In this document: piece by piece, positions 9,748 through 18,806 of the stretch
Layout of the letters: each line of letters opens with the position of its first letter
Numbering within the stretch: position 1 is the stretch's first letter
Source of the DNA: Pseudomonas azadiae
GTDB lineage: Bacteria > Pseudomonadota > Gammaproteobacteria > Pseudomonadales > Pseudomonadaceae
Assembly (NCBI RefSeq): GCF_019145355.1
Contig: NZ_JAHSTY010000002.1
Location: 310,001-374,000, forward strand
Reading direction: 5' to 3'
Length of the DNA stretch: 64,000 bases
Translations under genes and position numbers: made by a program
Notes under the pieces: generated by a model
Seen by the model: only the letters and a program-made list of their open reading frames with translations
Databases searched by the model: none
Told to the model about the DNA's origin: nothing

Positions 9748-10332
9748 TCAAGTGTCTTGGGCGTCGCTCTGTTCCCGTGCCAGGCGCCGTTCCTGGGCTT
9801 GTTTCTGCAGGATATAGCGCGCGAGCAACTGGCGTTGGGCATCGGTCATGGATTCGAATTCCGTGCCCACGTCAAAGCCGTCACCCTTGGCATCGCAATG
9901 GGTGACGCGCGCGCGCAACAGCAGGCCGAGCGCCTGGGGCATCAGCACCAGCTTGACCGCCAGGTGTGCGCCCACTGTCAAGGAAGTGGCGTGTTGGAAG
10001 TCGATACCGCCCTCGGAAATGATCACCGGCTGCGGCGCACCGACTTCATCCAGCAGGCCGCGCGCCATGATCTGGCTGAGCAGGTCCAGGCGTTTGTTCT
10101 GCACGCGCAGGAACGCGGCGAGGGTGCGATCTTTCTCGCTGAGCTGGCGCAGCAGGTGCTGGGCTTCGAATTCACTCAGGTGCAATTCGCTGAGCAGGTT
10201 GAACAGCGGCGAATCATCGAGCAACACTTCCTTGCTCGCCGCTTCGGGGGCAGACAGGCTTTTGATTTGGAGTGCGATCATGTCGTCGATACGGTAGTAT
10301 TCGCGGCGCTCTTCTTCATCTAATGTCGACAT
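9748..10332 (-). CDS. PilZ domain protein
   Basis: A 194-residue protein. RREYYRID near the N-terminus resembles the RxxxR limb of a c-di-GMP site, and ISEGGIDF near residue 105 resembles the (D/N)xSxxG limb; the rest follows a PilZ-like beta pattern (VKLVLMPQALGLLLRARVTHCD...VGTEFESMTDAQRQLLARYI). Between the two limbs lies an alpha-helical insertion of about 80 residues. The family binds c-di-GMP; whether this protein does is inferred. It is divergent from lolC (94 bp) and upstream of the glycerophosphodiesterase gene. Confidence 0.75.
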   Translation of the reverse strand: MSTLDEEERREYYRIDDMIALQIKSLSAPEAASKEVLLDDSPLFNLLSELHLSEFEAQHLLRQLSEKDRTLAAFLRVQNKRLDLLSQIMARGLLDEVGAPQPVIISEGGIDFQHATSLTVGAHLAVKLVLMPQALGLLLRARVTHCDAKGDGFDVGTEFESMTDAQRQLLARYILQKQAQERRLAREQSDAQDT

Positions 10333-10426
10333 GGCGAACCCCAGGTTACGGTAATGGTCTGAGTGTAAAGCTGCTTACCAGACCCCGCCACCGGGACGTC
10401 TTCTTTTCCTCCGAACAAGCCCCGAC

Positions 10427-11677
10427 ATGTTCAGACCTCTCTTCGTATTTATCGGCACGCGTTATACCCGTGCAAAGCGTCGCAATCATTTTGTGTCGTT
10501 CATTTCCCTGACCTCGATGATCGGGCTCGCCTTGGGCGTGGTCGTGATGATCGTGGTGCTCTCGGTGATGAACGGCTTCGATCATGAGATGCGCACCCGC
10601 GTGCTGGGCATGGTGCCCCACGCGACCATCGAGGGCGATGCGCCCATCAGCGACTGGCAAAGCCTGGCCGACAAGGTCAAGCAGAACCCCAAGGTGCTGG
10701 CCGTGGCGCCGTTCACCCAGATGCAGGGGCTGCTGACCAACGACGGCAAGGTGCAGAAAATCCTGCTCAATGCCATCGACCCGGCCCAGGAACGCAACGT
10801 CTCGATCATCGACAAGTTCATGTTGCAGGGCAAGATCGATGACCTTGCGCCGGGCAGCTTCGGCATCGTCATCGGCGACAAGGCCGCGGCCAAGCTCGGC
10901 GTGGGCATGGGCGACAAGCTGACCTTCGTCGCGCCGGAAGTCACCGTGACCCCGGCCGGCATGTTCCCGCGCATGAAGCGCTTTACCGTGGTCGGCATCT
11001 TCCACGTCGGCGCTGGCGAGATCGACGGCTACCTCGGCCTGACCAACCTCACCGACCTGGCGCGCCTGCATCGCTGGCAGCCGGACCAGGTGCAAGGCCT
11101 GCGCCTGAAGTTCAACGACTTGTTCGACGCACCGCGCGGCGCCTGGGAAATCGCCCAGCACCTGGGCGAATCCCAGTATTACGCCCGCGATTGGACCCGT
11201 ACCCACGGTAACCTGTACCAGGCCATCCGCATGGAAAAAGCCATGATCGGCCTGCTGTTGCTGCTGATCGTCGCCGTCGCAGCGTTCAACATCATCTCCA
11301 CGCTGGTGATGGTGGTGAACGACAAGAAGGGTGATATCGCCATCCTGCGCACGCTTGGCGCCACGCCGGGGCAGATCATGGCGATCTTTATGGTGCAAGG
11401 CACGGTGATCGGCGTGGTCGGCACCTTGATCGGCACCGCCGTCGGGATTCTGGCCGCGCTGAACGTCAGTGCCGCGATTGCCTTGCTTGAGAAAGTGATC
11501 GGCCACAAGTTTCTCAACGCCGACGTCTACTTCATCGACTACTTGCCGTCCCAGGTTCAGGCCCAGGACGTGTTGATGGTGGGCGGCGCGGCGTTGGTGC
11601 TGAGTTTCCTTGCCACCCTGTATCCAGCCTGGCGCGCGGCACGTACCCAGCCAGCACAGGCCTTACGTTATGAGTGA
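10427..11677 (+). CDS. lolC: Lipoprotein-releasing ABC transporter permease LolC
   Basis: A 416-residue inner-membrane permease. With LolD and LolE it extracts outer-membrane lipoproteins from the inner membrane and hands them to LolA. An N-terminal membrane segment ([22 protein letters not shown]) is followed by a large periplasmic domain of roughly residues 50-265, then three C-terminal membrane segments ([19 protein letters not shown] and later ones), the MacB/FtsX layout. It overlaps lolD by 8 bp. It is a close paralogue of the LolE protein encoded at 12428, and even the first 20 residues are nearly identical. Confidence 0.93.
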   Translation: MFRPLFVFIGTRYTRAKRRNHFVSFISLTSMIGLALGVVVMIVVLSVMNGFDHEMRTRVLGMVPHATIEGDAPISDWQSLADKVKQNPKVLAVAPFTQMQGLLTNDGKVQKILLNAIDPAQERNVSIIDKFMLQGKIDDLAPGSFGIVIGDKAAAKLGVGMGDKLTFVAPEVTVTPAGMFPRMKRFTVVGIFHVGAGEIDGYLGLTNLTDLARLHRWQPDQVQGLRLKFNDLFDAPRGAWEIAQHLGESQYYARDWTRTHGNLYQAIRMEKAMIGLLLLLIVAVAAFNIISTLVMVVNDKKGDIAILRTLGATPGQIMAIFMVQGTVIGVVGTLIGTAVGILAALNVSAAIALLEKVIGHKFLNADVYFIDYLPSQVQAQDVLMVGGAALVLSFLATLYPAWRAARTQPAQALRYE

Positions 11678-12368
11678 ATCGGGCATGAGTGAAAAAGCAA
11701 TCCTGAGCTGCCGCAATCTGGGCAAATCCTACGAGGAAGGCCCTGAGTCGGTGGTGGTGCTGTCCAACCTGCAACTTGAACTGCACCCTGGCGAGCGCGT
11801 GGCGATCGTCGGCAGTTCCGGTTCCGGCAAAAGTACCTTGCTGAACCTGCTGGGCGGCCTTGATACGCCGTCCCAGGGCAGCGTGTGGCTGGCCGGCGAA
11901 GAACTGTCTGCCCTGAATGAAAAGGCCCGTGGCCAGTTGCGCAACCGTTCGCTCGGTTTTGTGTACCAGTTCCACCACCTGCTGCCGGAATTCACCGCCC
12001 TGGAAAACGTGTGCATGCCGTTGCTGATCGGCAAGACCGCGATCCCGCAAGCCCGCCAGCGCGCCAAAGCCCTGCTGGAACGCGTTGGCCTGGGCCATCG
12101 CCTGGAGCACAAACCGGCCGAATTGTCCGGCGGCGAGCGTCAGCGTGTGGCCATCGCACGCGCCCTGGTGAACAACCCGGGCCTGGTGATGCTCGATGAG
12201 CCCACCGGCAACCTCGACTCCCACACCGCCCAAGGCATCAAGGACTTGATGCTGGAACTGAGCACCCAGATGCGCACCGCGTTCCTGGTGGTAACCCATG
12301 ACATGAGCATGGCGCGGCAGATGGACCGCGTGTTGCACCTGCAGGAAGGTCATCTGGTCGCCATCTGA
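11670..12368 (+). CDS. lolD: Lipoprotein-releasing ABC transporter ATPase LolD
   Basis: A 232-residue cytosolic ATPase driving LolCE. Walker A is GSSGSGKST, the signature is [15 protein letters not shown], Walker B is [12 protein letters not shown] and the switch His is in VVTHD. The ATG at 11670 lies inside the lolC stop region (8-bp overlap, translational coupling). A second ATG at 11685 (MSEKAILSC) gives the 227-residue form and is also plausible. Confidence 0.95.
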   Translation: MSESGMSEKAILSCRNLGKSYEEGPESVVVLSNLQLELHPGERVAIVGSSGSGKSTLLNLLGGLDTPSQGSVWLAGEELSALNEKARGQLRNRSLGFVYQFHHLLPEFTALENVCMPLLIGKTAIPQARQRAKALLERVGLGHRLEHKPAELSGGERQRVAIARALVNNPGLVMLDEPTGNLDSHTAQGIKDLMLELSTQMRTAFLVVTHDMSMARQMDRVLHLQEGHLVAI

Positions 12369-12379
12369 CCCGTTTCAAG

Positions 12380-12411
12380 CCCGGCGGCTGACGCCGGGTT
12401 TTCTATTTTTT
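12380..12411 (+). terminator. Terminator-like hairpin between lolD and lolE
   Basis: CCCGGCG (12380-12386) pairs perfectly with CGCCGGG (12392-12398) over a GCTGA loop, followed by TTTTCTATTTTTT. It has the full form of an intrinsic terminator, yet lolE starts only 17 bp downstream on the same strand. Confidence 0.75.
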
Positions 12412-12427
12412 CCAACGGTGCCCGCGA

Positions 12428-13672
12428 ATGTTCAGACCGTTATCGATTTTCATCGGCACGCGCTATACCCGCGCCAAACGCCGCAACCGTTTTGTTTCGT
12501 TTATCTCGATGACCTCGATGATCGGCCTCGCCCTGGGCGTGCTGGCGATGATCGTGGTGCTGTCGGTGATGAACGGCTTCCAGCGCGAAATGAGCTCGCG
12601 CATCCTCGGCATGGTGCCCCATGCGACCATCGTTGGCGTAAACCCGATCGACGATTGGCAACCGGTGGCCGCCGCCGCGATGAAAAATCCGCAAGTGACC
12701 GCCGCAGTACCCTTCACACAGATGGACGGCATGTTTTCCTACAAGGGCGCGATGCAGCCGATCGAAATCAGCGGTATCGACCCGGCCCAGGAAGGCAAGG
12801 TGTCGATCGTGGCCCAGCACATCGTGCGAGGCAAACTGGATGACCTCAAGCCCGGCGAGTTCGGCGTGGTGGTCGGTGAAATCACCGCGCGGCGTTTTCG
12901 CCTGAACGTGGGCGACAAGCTGACCCTGATCGTGCCGGAACTGAGCAGCGCGCCCGGCGGTATCACGCCGCGCATGCAGCGGTTGAACGTGGTGGGCATC
13001 TTCAAGGTCGGCGCCGAGCTGGACGGTTCGATGGCCCTGATCCACATGGCCGACGCGGCAGAGATTCAACATTGGCAGCCGAACCAGGTACAAAGCGTGC
13101 GCCTGGCGGTCAAGGACTTGTACGCGGCGCCCAAGGTCTCGGCGGATATCGCCGCCAGCCTGGGCGCAAGCTACAAGCCCGATGACTGGACCCACACCCA
13201 GGGCAGCCTGTTCAGCGCAATGAAGATGGAAAAGACCATGATCGGCCTGCTGTTGCTGATGATCGTCGCCGTGGCCGCGTTCAACATCATTGCAACCTTG
13301 ATCATGGTGGTGAACGACAAGGGCGCGGACATCGCGATCCTGCGCACCATCGGCGCCACGCCAGGGCAGATCATGGCGATCTTCATGGTGCAGGGCACGG
13401 TGATTGGCGTCGTCGGCACCTTGATCGGCGGCATATTGGGCGTGATTGCGGCGCTCAACGTGAGTGAACTGGTAGGCTGGGTGGAGCGGGTCACCGGGCA
13501 GCATATCTTCAGTTCGGACGTGTATTTTGTCAGCAACCTGCCTTCGGAACTGCAAGGTGGGGATGTGCTGCTGATCTGTTCGGCCGGGTTTGTGCTGAGC
13601 TTCCTGGCGACGATTTATCCGGCGTATCGGGCGGCGAAGATTGAGCCGGCGCATGCTCTAAGATATTCGTAA
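12428..13672 (+). CDS. lolE: Lipoprotein-releasing ABC transporter permease LolE
   Basis: A 414-residue permease of the same MacB/FtsX layout as LolC, with the N-terminal segment [22 protein letters not shown], a periplasmic domain, and C-terminal segments such as [19 protein letters not shown]. LolC and LolE form the asymmetric channel. Assignment of C versus E rests on gene order. It lies 59 bp after lolD, separated by a terminator-like hairpin. Confidence 0.92.
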   Translation: MFRPLSIFIGTRYTRAKRRNRFVSFISMTSMIGLALGVLAMIVVLSVMNGFQREMSSRILGMVPHATIVGVNPIDDWQPVAAAAMKNPQVTAAVPFTQMDGMFSYKGAMQPIEISGIDPAQEGKVSIVAQHIVRGKLDDLKPGEFGVVVGEITARRFRLNVGDKLTLIVPELSSAPGGITPRMQRLNVVGIFKVGAELDGSMALIHMADAAEIQHWQPNQVQSVRLAVKDLYAAPKVSADIAASLGASYKPDDWTHTQGSLFSAMKMEKTMIGLLLLMIVAVAAFNIIATLIMVVNDKGADIAILRTIGATPGQIMAIFMVQGTVIGVVGTLIGGILGVIAALNVSELVGWVERVTGQHIFSSDVYFVSNLPSELQGGDVLLICSAGFVLSFLATIYPAYRAAKIEPAHALRYS

Positions 13673-13692
13673 GCTCTGAGGTATCCACCATC

Positions 13693-13823
13693 TGTAGTGA
13701 GCGGGCTTGCCCCGCGCTGGGTGGCGAAGCCGCCCCACCAGGCGACCGGAGCCTAGCTGGAGGTCTGCGGTGTTTTTATTGGGGCGGCTTCGCCACCCAG
13801 CGCGGGCAAGCCCGCTCACTACA
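13693..13823. repeat. REPIN of the gtgagcgggcttgcc type
   Basis: Long inverted repeat: TGTAGTGAGCGGGCTTGCCC at the left and its complement at the right end, with further pairing of GGTGGCGAAGCCGCCCC-like inner arms. It fills most of the 191-bp gap between lolE and the cupredoxin gene. Confidence 0.88.
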
Positions 13824-13863
13824 GGGCTCCTTCGCCAGTCATATACATTTTTGGAGAAAAGAG

Positions 13864-14376
13864 ATGACATTGCGTACCCCTTTGTTGTTGGCAGCTTGCC
13901 TGCTGGTGTCGAGTGTCGATGCGATGGCTGATGCCGCCCACGCCTACGCCTTCGGCCAGCCGGCCCCCGCGAACAAAGCCACGCGTACCGTGGAAATGAC
14001 GCTCCAGGACATCGCTTTTTCGCCCAACTCCCTGGATGTAAAAGACGGCGAGACCGTGCGCTTTGTCCTGGTCAACAAAGGCCGGTTGCTCCACGAATTC
14101 AACCTGGGCGACGCGGCGATGCATGCCGAACACCAGAAGGAAATGTTAAAGATGCAAGCCAATGGCATGCTCACCGCCACCGGCATGGGCGCGATGGACC
14201 ACAGCGCCATGGGCCATGGTGCAATGAAACACGATGATCCCAACAGTGTCCTGGTCGAGCCCGGCAAAACCGCCGAGCTGACCTGGACGTTCGCCAAGGC
14301 CAAGGGCCTGGAGTTCGCCTGCAACCTGCCGGGGCATTACCAGGCGGGCATGGTCGGCAAACTCAACGTCGATTGA
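13864..14376 (+). CDS. Periplasmic cupredoxin-domain copper protein
   Basis: A 170-residue secreted protein. The signal peptide runs to about residue 23 (MTLRTPLLLAACLLVSSVDAMADA). A plastocyanin/azurin-like domain follows, with the likely type-1 copper ligands His in LLHEFNL and Cys, His and Met in FACNLPGHYQAGM. Between them is a Met/His-rich insert of about 40 residues (MHAEHQKEMLKM..., MDHSAMGHGAMKHDD) that could bind extra copper. The family includes copper-tolerance and electron-transfer proteins; a copper-handling role is inferred. GGAGAAAAGAG precedes the ATG. Confidence 0.85.
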   Translation: MTLRTPLLLAACLLVSSVDAMADAAHAYAFGQPAPANKATRTVEMTLQDIAFSPNSLDVKDGETVRFVLVNKGRLLHEFNLGDAAMHAEHQKEMLKMQANGMLTATGMGAMDHSAMGHGAMKHDDPNSVLVEPGKTAELTWTFAKAKGLEFACNLPGHYQAGMVGKLNVD

Positions 14377-14446
14377 TCCGCTGGCGCTTAGGCGCGCGGG
14401 CAAAGGCTGGTAGACTGGCGCGGTTTTATTCAGCCAGGTTTCCGCC

Positions 14447-15277
14447 ATGCATCCCGCAGCCGAACATTCGCCGCTGGGCAAGTCCAGTGAATACATCTCC
14501 ACTTACACCCCTTCGTTGCTGTTCCCGATCCCGCGTGCCGCCAAATGGGCCGAGCTGGGCCTGAGCGCCGAAACCCTGCCTTACAAGGGCGTGGATTTCT
14601 GGAACTGCTTCGAACTGTCCTGGCTGCTGCCGTCGGGCAAGCCGGTGGTGGCCATCGGTGAGTTCTGCATCCCGGCCGACTCGCCGAACATCATCGAGTC
14701 CAAGTCGTTCAAGCTCTACCTCAACTCGCTGAACCAGACCGCGTTCGCCGATACGGCCAGTCTTGAAGCCACCCTGCGCACCGACCTCAGCGCCGCTGCC
14801 GGCAAACCGGTGAGTGTGCGCATCCGCAGTCTGGGCGAGATCGAAGCCGAAGGCGTGATGGCCTTGCCGGGCGTGTGCATCGATGAGCTGGATATCAGCG
14901 TCAGCAACTACGAGCATCCGCGTCCGGAACTGTTGCGTTGTGACGCTTCACGCATTGTTGAGGAGAGCGTGCACAGCCATCTGCTCAAGTCCAATTGCCC
15001 GGTCACCAGCCAGCCGGATTGGGGCAGTGTGGTGGTGCAATACCGGGGGCACGCACTGGATCACGCCAGCCTGCTGGAATATATCGTGAGCTTTCGCCAG
15101 CACTCAGACTTCCACGAGCAGTGCGTGGAGCGCATCTTTCTCGACCTGCAGTGCTTGCTCAAGCCGGAGAAATTGACGGTGTATGCGCGGTATGTGCGAC
15201 GTGGCGGGCTGGATATCAACCCGTATCGCAGTACGCAAGATATGGCGTTCCAAAACGTACGCCTGGCCCGCCAGTAG
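14447..15277 (+). CDS. queF: NADPH-dependent 7-cyano-7-deazaguanine reductase QueF
   Basis: A 276-residue enzyme that reduces preQ0 to preQ1 in queuosine biosynthesis. It has the long two-domain form of gamma-proteobacteria. The QueF motif [11 protein letters not shown] lies near residues 85-95, and the catalytic Cys is in the later [14 protein letters not shown] segment. The C-terminus ([13 protein letters not shown]) is typical. The upstream gap to the cupredoxin gene is 70 bp. Confidence 0.96.
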   Translation: MHPAAEHSPLGKSSEYISTYTPSLLFPIPRAAKWAELGLSAETLPYKGVDFWNCFELSWLLPSGKPVVAIGEFCIPADSPNIIESKSFKLYLNSLNQTAFADTASLEATLRTDLSAAAGKPVSVRIRSLGEIEAEGVMALPGVCIDELDISVSNYEHPRPELLRCDASRIVEESVHSHLLKSNCPVTSQPDWGSVVVQYRGHALDHASLLEYIVSFRQHSDFHEQCVERIFLDLQCLLKPEKLTVYARYVRRGGLDINPYRSTQDMAFQNVRLARQ

Positions 15278-15292
15278 CCTTCACTCAAACCA

Positions 15293-15385
15293 AATGTGGG
15301 AGCGGGCTTGCTCGCGAATGCGGTGGGTCAGTCACCTCTCGGCTGGCTGATCCACCGCTATCGCAGGCAAGCCAGCTCCCACATT
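15293..15385. repeat. REPIN
   Basis: Inverted REP pair, AATGTGGGAGCGGGCTTGCT at the left and GCAGGCAAGCCAGCTCCCAC at the right, with a spacer containing imperfect complementary stretches (gcggtgggtcag / ctgatccaccgc). It separates convergent queF and the DUF4404 gene. Confidence 0.88.
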
Positions 15386-15412
15386 GGGTTCTGTGCTTGG
15401 CGTGGGATCGAA

Positions 15413-15679
15413 TCAGATCCCGATGTTGCCCAAGGTGATCACGATATTACGCAGCGTCCCGGCAATGCCTGGATGATCCAGTTCAAAGCCTTCCACCGCC
15501 CGGTTTACATCGTCGGCGATGCTGGGTGTCTGGGTGGCCGGTTCCAATTCAAGCTGCACTTCGAACTTGGCGATCAACTCTTGCAGGGCTTTACGTTTTT
15601 CGGCAGGCAGCGGCGGTTCCTGTTCCAACTGCCCGCGCAGGATCTCGACCTGTTCTTCAAGTTTTTTGCGATCAGGCAT
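15413..15679 (-). CDS. DUF4404 family protein
   Basis: An 88-residue, acidic, helical small protein. Residues 1-50 look like a coiled coil (MPDRKKLEEQVEILRGQLEQE...), and the C-terminus is hydrophobic (GIAGTLRNIVITLGNIGI). It matches the DUF4404 pattern common in Pseudomonas; the function is unknown. An upstream in-frame start exists, but the ATG at 15679 has GAAGGAAGAA upstream. Confidence 0.8.
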   Translation of the reverse strand: MPDRKKLEEQVEILRGQLEQEPPLPAEKRKALQELIAKFEVQLELEPATQTPSIADDVNRAVEGFELDHPGIAGTLRNIVITLGNIGI

Positions 15680-15790
15680 GACATTCTTCCTTCTTATCAA
15701 TAGGCACTGGCATAGACCGCGGCACGCCGAGAAAGGTCTACGGGCTGGCTTGTAGATTAATCCACCCGCGTCAACTGTGCATGATCCGTG

Positions 15791-16399
15791 TCAGGGCTTC
15801 TCGCCTTTGAGCTGGCGCAGGCTGATGTCGGCCAGGCACGTGCCGAGCTCGCCCAGGTGATCGATCACCGAATGCACGCCCAGCCCATACAGGGCAACCG
15901 TGGCCTTGCCGCGCTTGTGCTCGCGCTCTTGTTCGCTCAGCGCCTGCCATGGCTCGGGCGCCAGGCCGCACAGCGAGCCGCAGGAGGCCAGGCCAATGGT
16001 CCACAACCCGGCGTTGAGGCCTGATTGCAGCAGGCGCGGTTCGCCGCTGACCAGTACGCAGCCTTCCAAGCGTTGGATGTTCAGCTCCATCAGGGCTTGC
16101 CAGCAGGCATGGGGCGCCGGCCAGCGAATGGAGGAGGGCGATGCCGCTTTGACCCAGGCCGGCAGCGTGGCGGCCAGAGGCGTGGTGACGGACGGGGGCA
16201 GTTCGTCCAGCCAGGCGCAGGGCACGCCTTGCTCCTTCAGGCTGCGCAGGATCTTCAGCGCGCCAGGCGTGGCCTGGGAGTCGGGCGCGGGCGAATCGGT
16301 GCGCGCCCTGGAACCGAAGTCCACCAGGCAGCCACTCAGGCCAAACAGAACGGCAGTCAAGGCGGGAGCGCTGGCGATGGCTATTTCGGCGTGAGGCAT
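15791..16399 (-). CDS. HAD-like protein related to phosphonatase, lacking the nucleophile
   Basis: A 202-residue protein. The start (AVLFGLSGCLVDFGSRA) aligns with the phosphonoacetaldehyde hydrolase motif I (DWAGTTVDFGS), but the nucleophilic Asp is Gly and other motif residues have changed. Later parts (TPGALKILRSLKEQGVPCAWLDE, CVLVSGEPRLLQSGLNAGLWTIGL) keep the HAD scaffold, though the acidic motif IV is also weak. A catalytic HAD role is therefore doubtful. In P. aeruginosa a similar gene lies beside mlaA. It is divergent from mlaA across 195 bp. Confidence 0.7.
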   Translation of the reverse strand: MPHAEIAIASAPALTAVLFGLSGCLVDFGSRARTDSPAPDSQATPGALKILRSLKEQGVPCAWLDELPPSVTTPLAATLPAWVKAASPSSIRWPAPHACWQALMELNIQRLEGCVLVSGEPRLLQSGLNAGLWTIGLASCGSLCGLAPEPWQALSEQEREHKRGKATVALYGLGVHSVIDHLGELGTCLADISLRQLKGEKP

Positions 16400-16594
16400 G
16401 TCGACATCCCTGAAATAGCTCCAACGCTATCGGGGCCAGATGACAAGTCCGTGACAGGATTGTTAATTGTAGGAATTTTGTGCATTTCGAGTGCGACAGT
16501 TGCTGGAAGATGCCTAATTGGACACTTCCGTCATATACTGCACGCCTTATTCAGGGCATAGCGCCCATGACAGACCATTCAAGGAGCAAAAGCT

Positions 16595-17284
16595 ATGCGC
16601 TGGAGCCACTGTTTCGCTCAGCTATCGGTGTGTGCCACTTTCCTGCTGGCGCCGTTTGCCGCCCAAGCAGCGCCAGAGGATGACCCCTGGGAAAGCGTCA
16701 ACCGCCCGATCTTCACCTTCAACGACACCGTTGACACCTATGCCCTCAAGCCATTGGCCCAAGGCTATGAGTGGATCACTCCGCAGTTTGTCGAAGACGG
16801 CATCCACAACTTCTTCCGCAACATCGGCGATGTCGGCAACCTGGCCAACAACGTGCTGCAGCTCAAGCCCCACAATGCCGGCGTCGACACCGCCCGTTTG
16901 CTGGTCAACACCACATTCGGCGTGCTGGGCTTTATCGATGTGGGTACCAAAATGGGGCTGCAGCGCAGCGATGAAGACTTCGGCCAGACCCTCGGTTACT
17001 GGGGCGTAGGCAGTGGTCCCTACGTGATGCTGCCGTTGCTGGGCCCAAGCACCCTGCGTGATGCGCCCTCCAAGTACGTGGACAGTTACACTCAGCCGTA
17101 CCGTTACATGGACGATGTGTCCCTGCGCAACAGCGTCATGGGCCTCAACCTCGTTGACACCCGCGCCAGCCTGCTCGACAGCGAAAAGCTGATCACCGGT
17201 GACAAATACACCTTTATCCGCAACGCCTACCTGCAGAACCGCGAGTTCAAGGTCAAGGATGGCAAGGTCGTCGACGACTTCTAA
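16595..17284 (+). CDS. mlaA: MlaA/VacJ family protein
   Basis: A 229-residue MlaA homologue. MlaA forms a donut in the outer membrane and removes misplaced phospholipids from the outer leaflet, working with OmpC-type porins and MlaC. The core DPWESVNRPIFTFND, NTTFGVLGFIDVG, DFGQTLGYWGVGSGPYVMLPLLGPS and the C-terminal DKYTFIRNAYLQNREF are strongly conserved. The leader (MRWSHCFAQLSVCATFLLAPFAAQAAPEDD) ends in an AQA site for signal peptidase I; there is no lipobox Cys at the cleavage point, unlike E. coli MlaA. A terminator follows. Confidence 0.92.
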   Translation: MRWSHCFAQLSVCATFLLAPFAAQAAPEDDPWESVNRPIFTFNDTVDTYALKPLAQGYEWITPQFVEDGIHNFFRNIGDVGNLANNVLQLKPHNAGVDTARLLVNTTFGVLGFIDVGTKMGLQRSDEDFGQTLGYWGVGSGPYVMLPLLGPSTLRDAPSKYVDSYTQPYRYMDDVSLRNSVMGLNLVDTRASLLDSEKLITGDKYTFIRNAYLQNREFKVKDGKVVDDF

Positions 17285-17303
17285 GCCGTGACGTTTTGAA
17301 ATG

Positions 17304-17334
17304 AAAAAGGCGACCCCCAGTGGTCGCCTTTTTT
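17304..17334 (+). terminator. Intrinsic terminator of mlaA
   Basis: AAAAAGGCGACC pairs with GGTCGCCTTTTT around CCCAGT and ends in a T run, 20 bp after the mlaA stop. Confidence 0.9.
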
Positions 17335-17624
17335 GTGCGTGATCACTAGGACTACATCCTTACTTTGTGTTGTGGTCGCGCTTGTTCTTATAACTCCGGG
17401 TGATTTGCGGTGTAAAGACGCCCGGCGACCATCGGCATGAGCTTGAAACCCCTCACGGATGGGAGTACCGTCTGCGCCTTAGAAGGGCACCTCTGCTTTA
17501 CCGTTGTGCATGGGCGAAATCCCAATGCTTTGTAGGACAGAGAGGCTAGAAAGCGAATCCAGTACGTGCGCCCGGCCATTGCCGAGCCGCCTACGCCAAC
17601 CTAATTCTGGCGCCGTTTGCCCAC
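17335..17624. other. Upstream region of rssB
   Basis: 290 bp without a supported gene. It should contain the rssB promoter. CCGGG at 17396-17400 and CCCGG at 17421-17425 could form a short stem; nothing more is recognised. Confidence 0.3.
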
Positions 17625-18806
17625 ATGCAAAAAACCAGTGCCACGCTGCTGATAATCGATGACGACGAAGTAGTGCGCGCGAGCCTCGCGGCCTATTTGG
17701 AAGACAGTGGCTTCAGCGTCCTGCAGGCCAGTAATGGCCAACAGGGTCTCCAGGTATTCGAGCGCGACCAGCCCGACCTTGTGATCTGCGACCTGCGCAT
17801 GCCCCAGATGGGCGGCCTCGAGCTGATTCGCCAGGTAACCGAGCTCGCCCCCGAGATGCCGGTGATTGTCGTGTCCGGTGCCGGCGTGATGAACGATGCC
17901 GTCGAAGCCCTGCGCCTGGGTGCCGCCGACTACCTGATCAAACCCCTGGAAGACCTGGCGGTGCTGGAGCACTCGGTGCGCCGTGCCCTGGATCGTGCAC
18001 GGCTGATGGTAGAAAACCAGCGCTACCGCGAGAAGCTCGAAACCGCCAACCGCGAGCTCGAAGCCAGCCTCAACCTGCTTCAGGAAGACCAGAACGCCGG
18101 TCGCCAGGTGCAGATGAACATGCTGCCGGTCAGTCCCTGGACCATCGACGAGTTCCAGTTTGCTCACCAGATCATCCCGTCGCTGTACTTGTCGGGTGAC
18201 TTTGTCGATTATTTCCGTGTGGATGAACGGCGTGTCGCCTTCTACCTCGCTGACGTGTCCGGCCACGGCGCATCTTCTGCTTTTGTCACCGTGTTGTTGA
18301 AGTTCATGACCACACGGCTGTTGTTCGAATCCAAGCGCAATGGCACCTTGCCGGAGTTCACCCCGTCGCAAGTGCTCGGCCACATCAACCGGGGCCTGAT
18401 CAGCTGCAAGCTGGGCAAGCACGTGACGATGGTCGGCGGCGTGATCGACGAAGAAACCGGTCTGTTGACCTACAGCATCGGCGGTCACCTGCCGATGCCT
18501 GTTTTATACACTCCTGACAGTGTGCGTTACCTGGAAGGCCGTGGTCTGCCGGTAGGCTTGTTCAATGAAGCCACCTACGAAGACCACATTCTGGAGCTGC
18601 CGCCGACGTTCAGCCTGACGCTGATGTCCGACGGCATCCTGGACCTTCTTCCAGAGCCTACACTTAAAGAGAAAGAAGCTGCCTTGCCTCAAAAGGTCAA
18701 GTCGGCGGGCGGCAGCCTGGATGGCCTGCGGCAGGTTTTTGGATTGGCCACGCTAGGGGAGATGCCGGATGATATCGCCCTATTGGTGTTGAGCAGGAAT
18801 CTTTGA
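17625..18806 (+). CDS. rssB: Response regulator with PP2C phosphatase output (RssB)
   Basis: A 393-residue protein. Residues 1-120 are a receiver domain with the acidic pair (IDDDE), phospho-acceptor Asp56 (VICDLRMP) and Lys106 (DYLIKPL). A helical linker of roughly residues 128-165 (coiled coil) leads to a SpoIIE/PP2C phosphatase domain with LSGDFVDYF, ADVSGHGASSAFV, GGHLPMPV, MSDGILDLL and PDDIALLVL, all with their metal-binding Asp residues. Pseudomonas RssB keeps an intact phosphatase and is thought to act on the STAS protein encoded next to it. rssC starts at the last base of its stop codon. Confidence 0.9.
   Translation: MQKTSATLLIIDDDEVVRASLAAYLEDSGFSVLQASNGQQGLQVFERDQPDLVICDLRMPQMGGLELIRQVTELAPEMPVIVVSGAGVMNDAVEALRLGAADYLIKPLEDLAVLEHSVRRALDRARLMVENQRYREKLETANRELEASLNLLQEDQNAGRQVQMNMLPVSPWTIDEFQFAHQIIPSLYLSGDFVDYFRVDERRVAFYLADVSGHGASSAFVTVLLKFMTTRLLFESKRNGTLPEFTPSQVLGHINRGLISCKLGKHVTMVGGVIDEETGLLTYSIGGHLPMPVLYTPDSVRYLEGRGLPVGLFNEATYEDHILELPPTFSLTLMSDGILDLLPEPTLKEKEAALPQKVKSAGGSLDGLRQVFGLATLGEMPDDIALLVLSRNL

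Noticed and set aside
10427..13672. lolC and lolE considered as an assembly duplication
   Set aside because: The two proteins differ throughout the periplasmic domain; they are ordinary paralogues with lolD between them.
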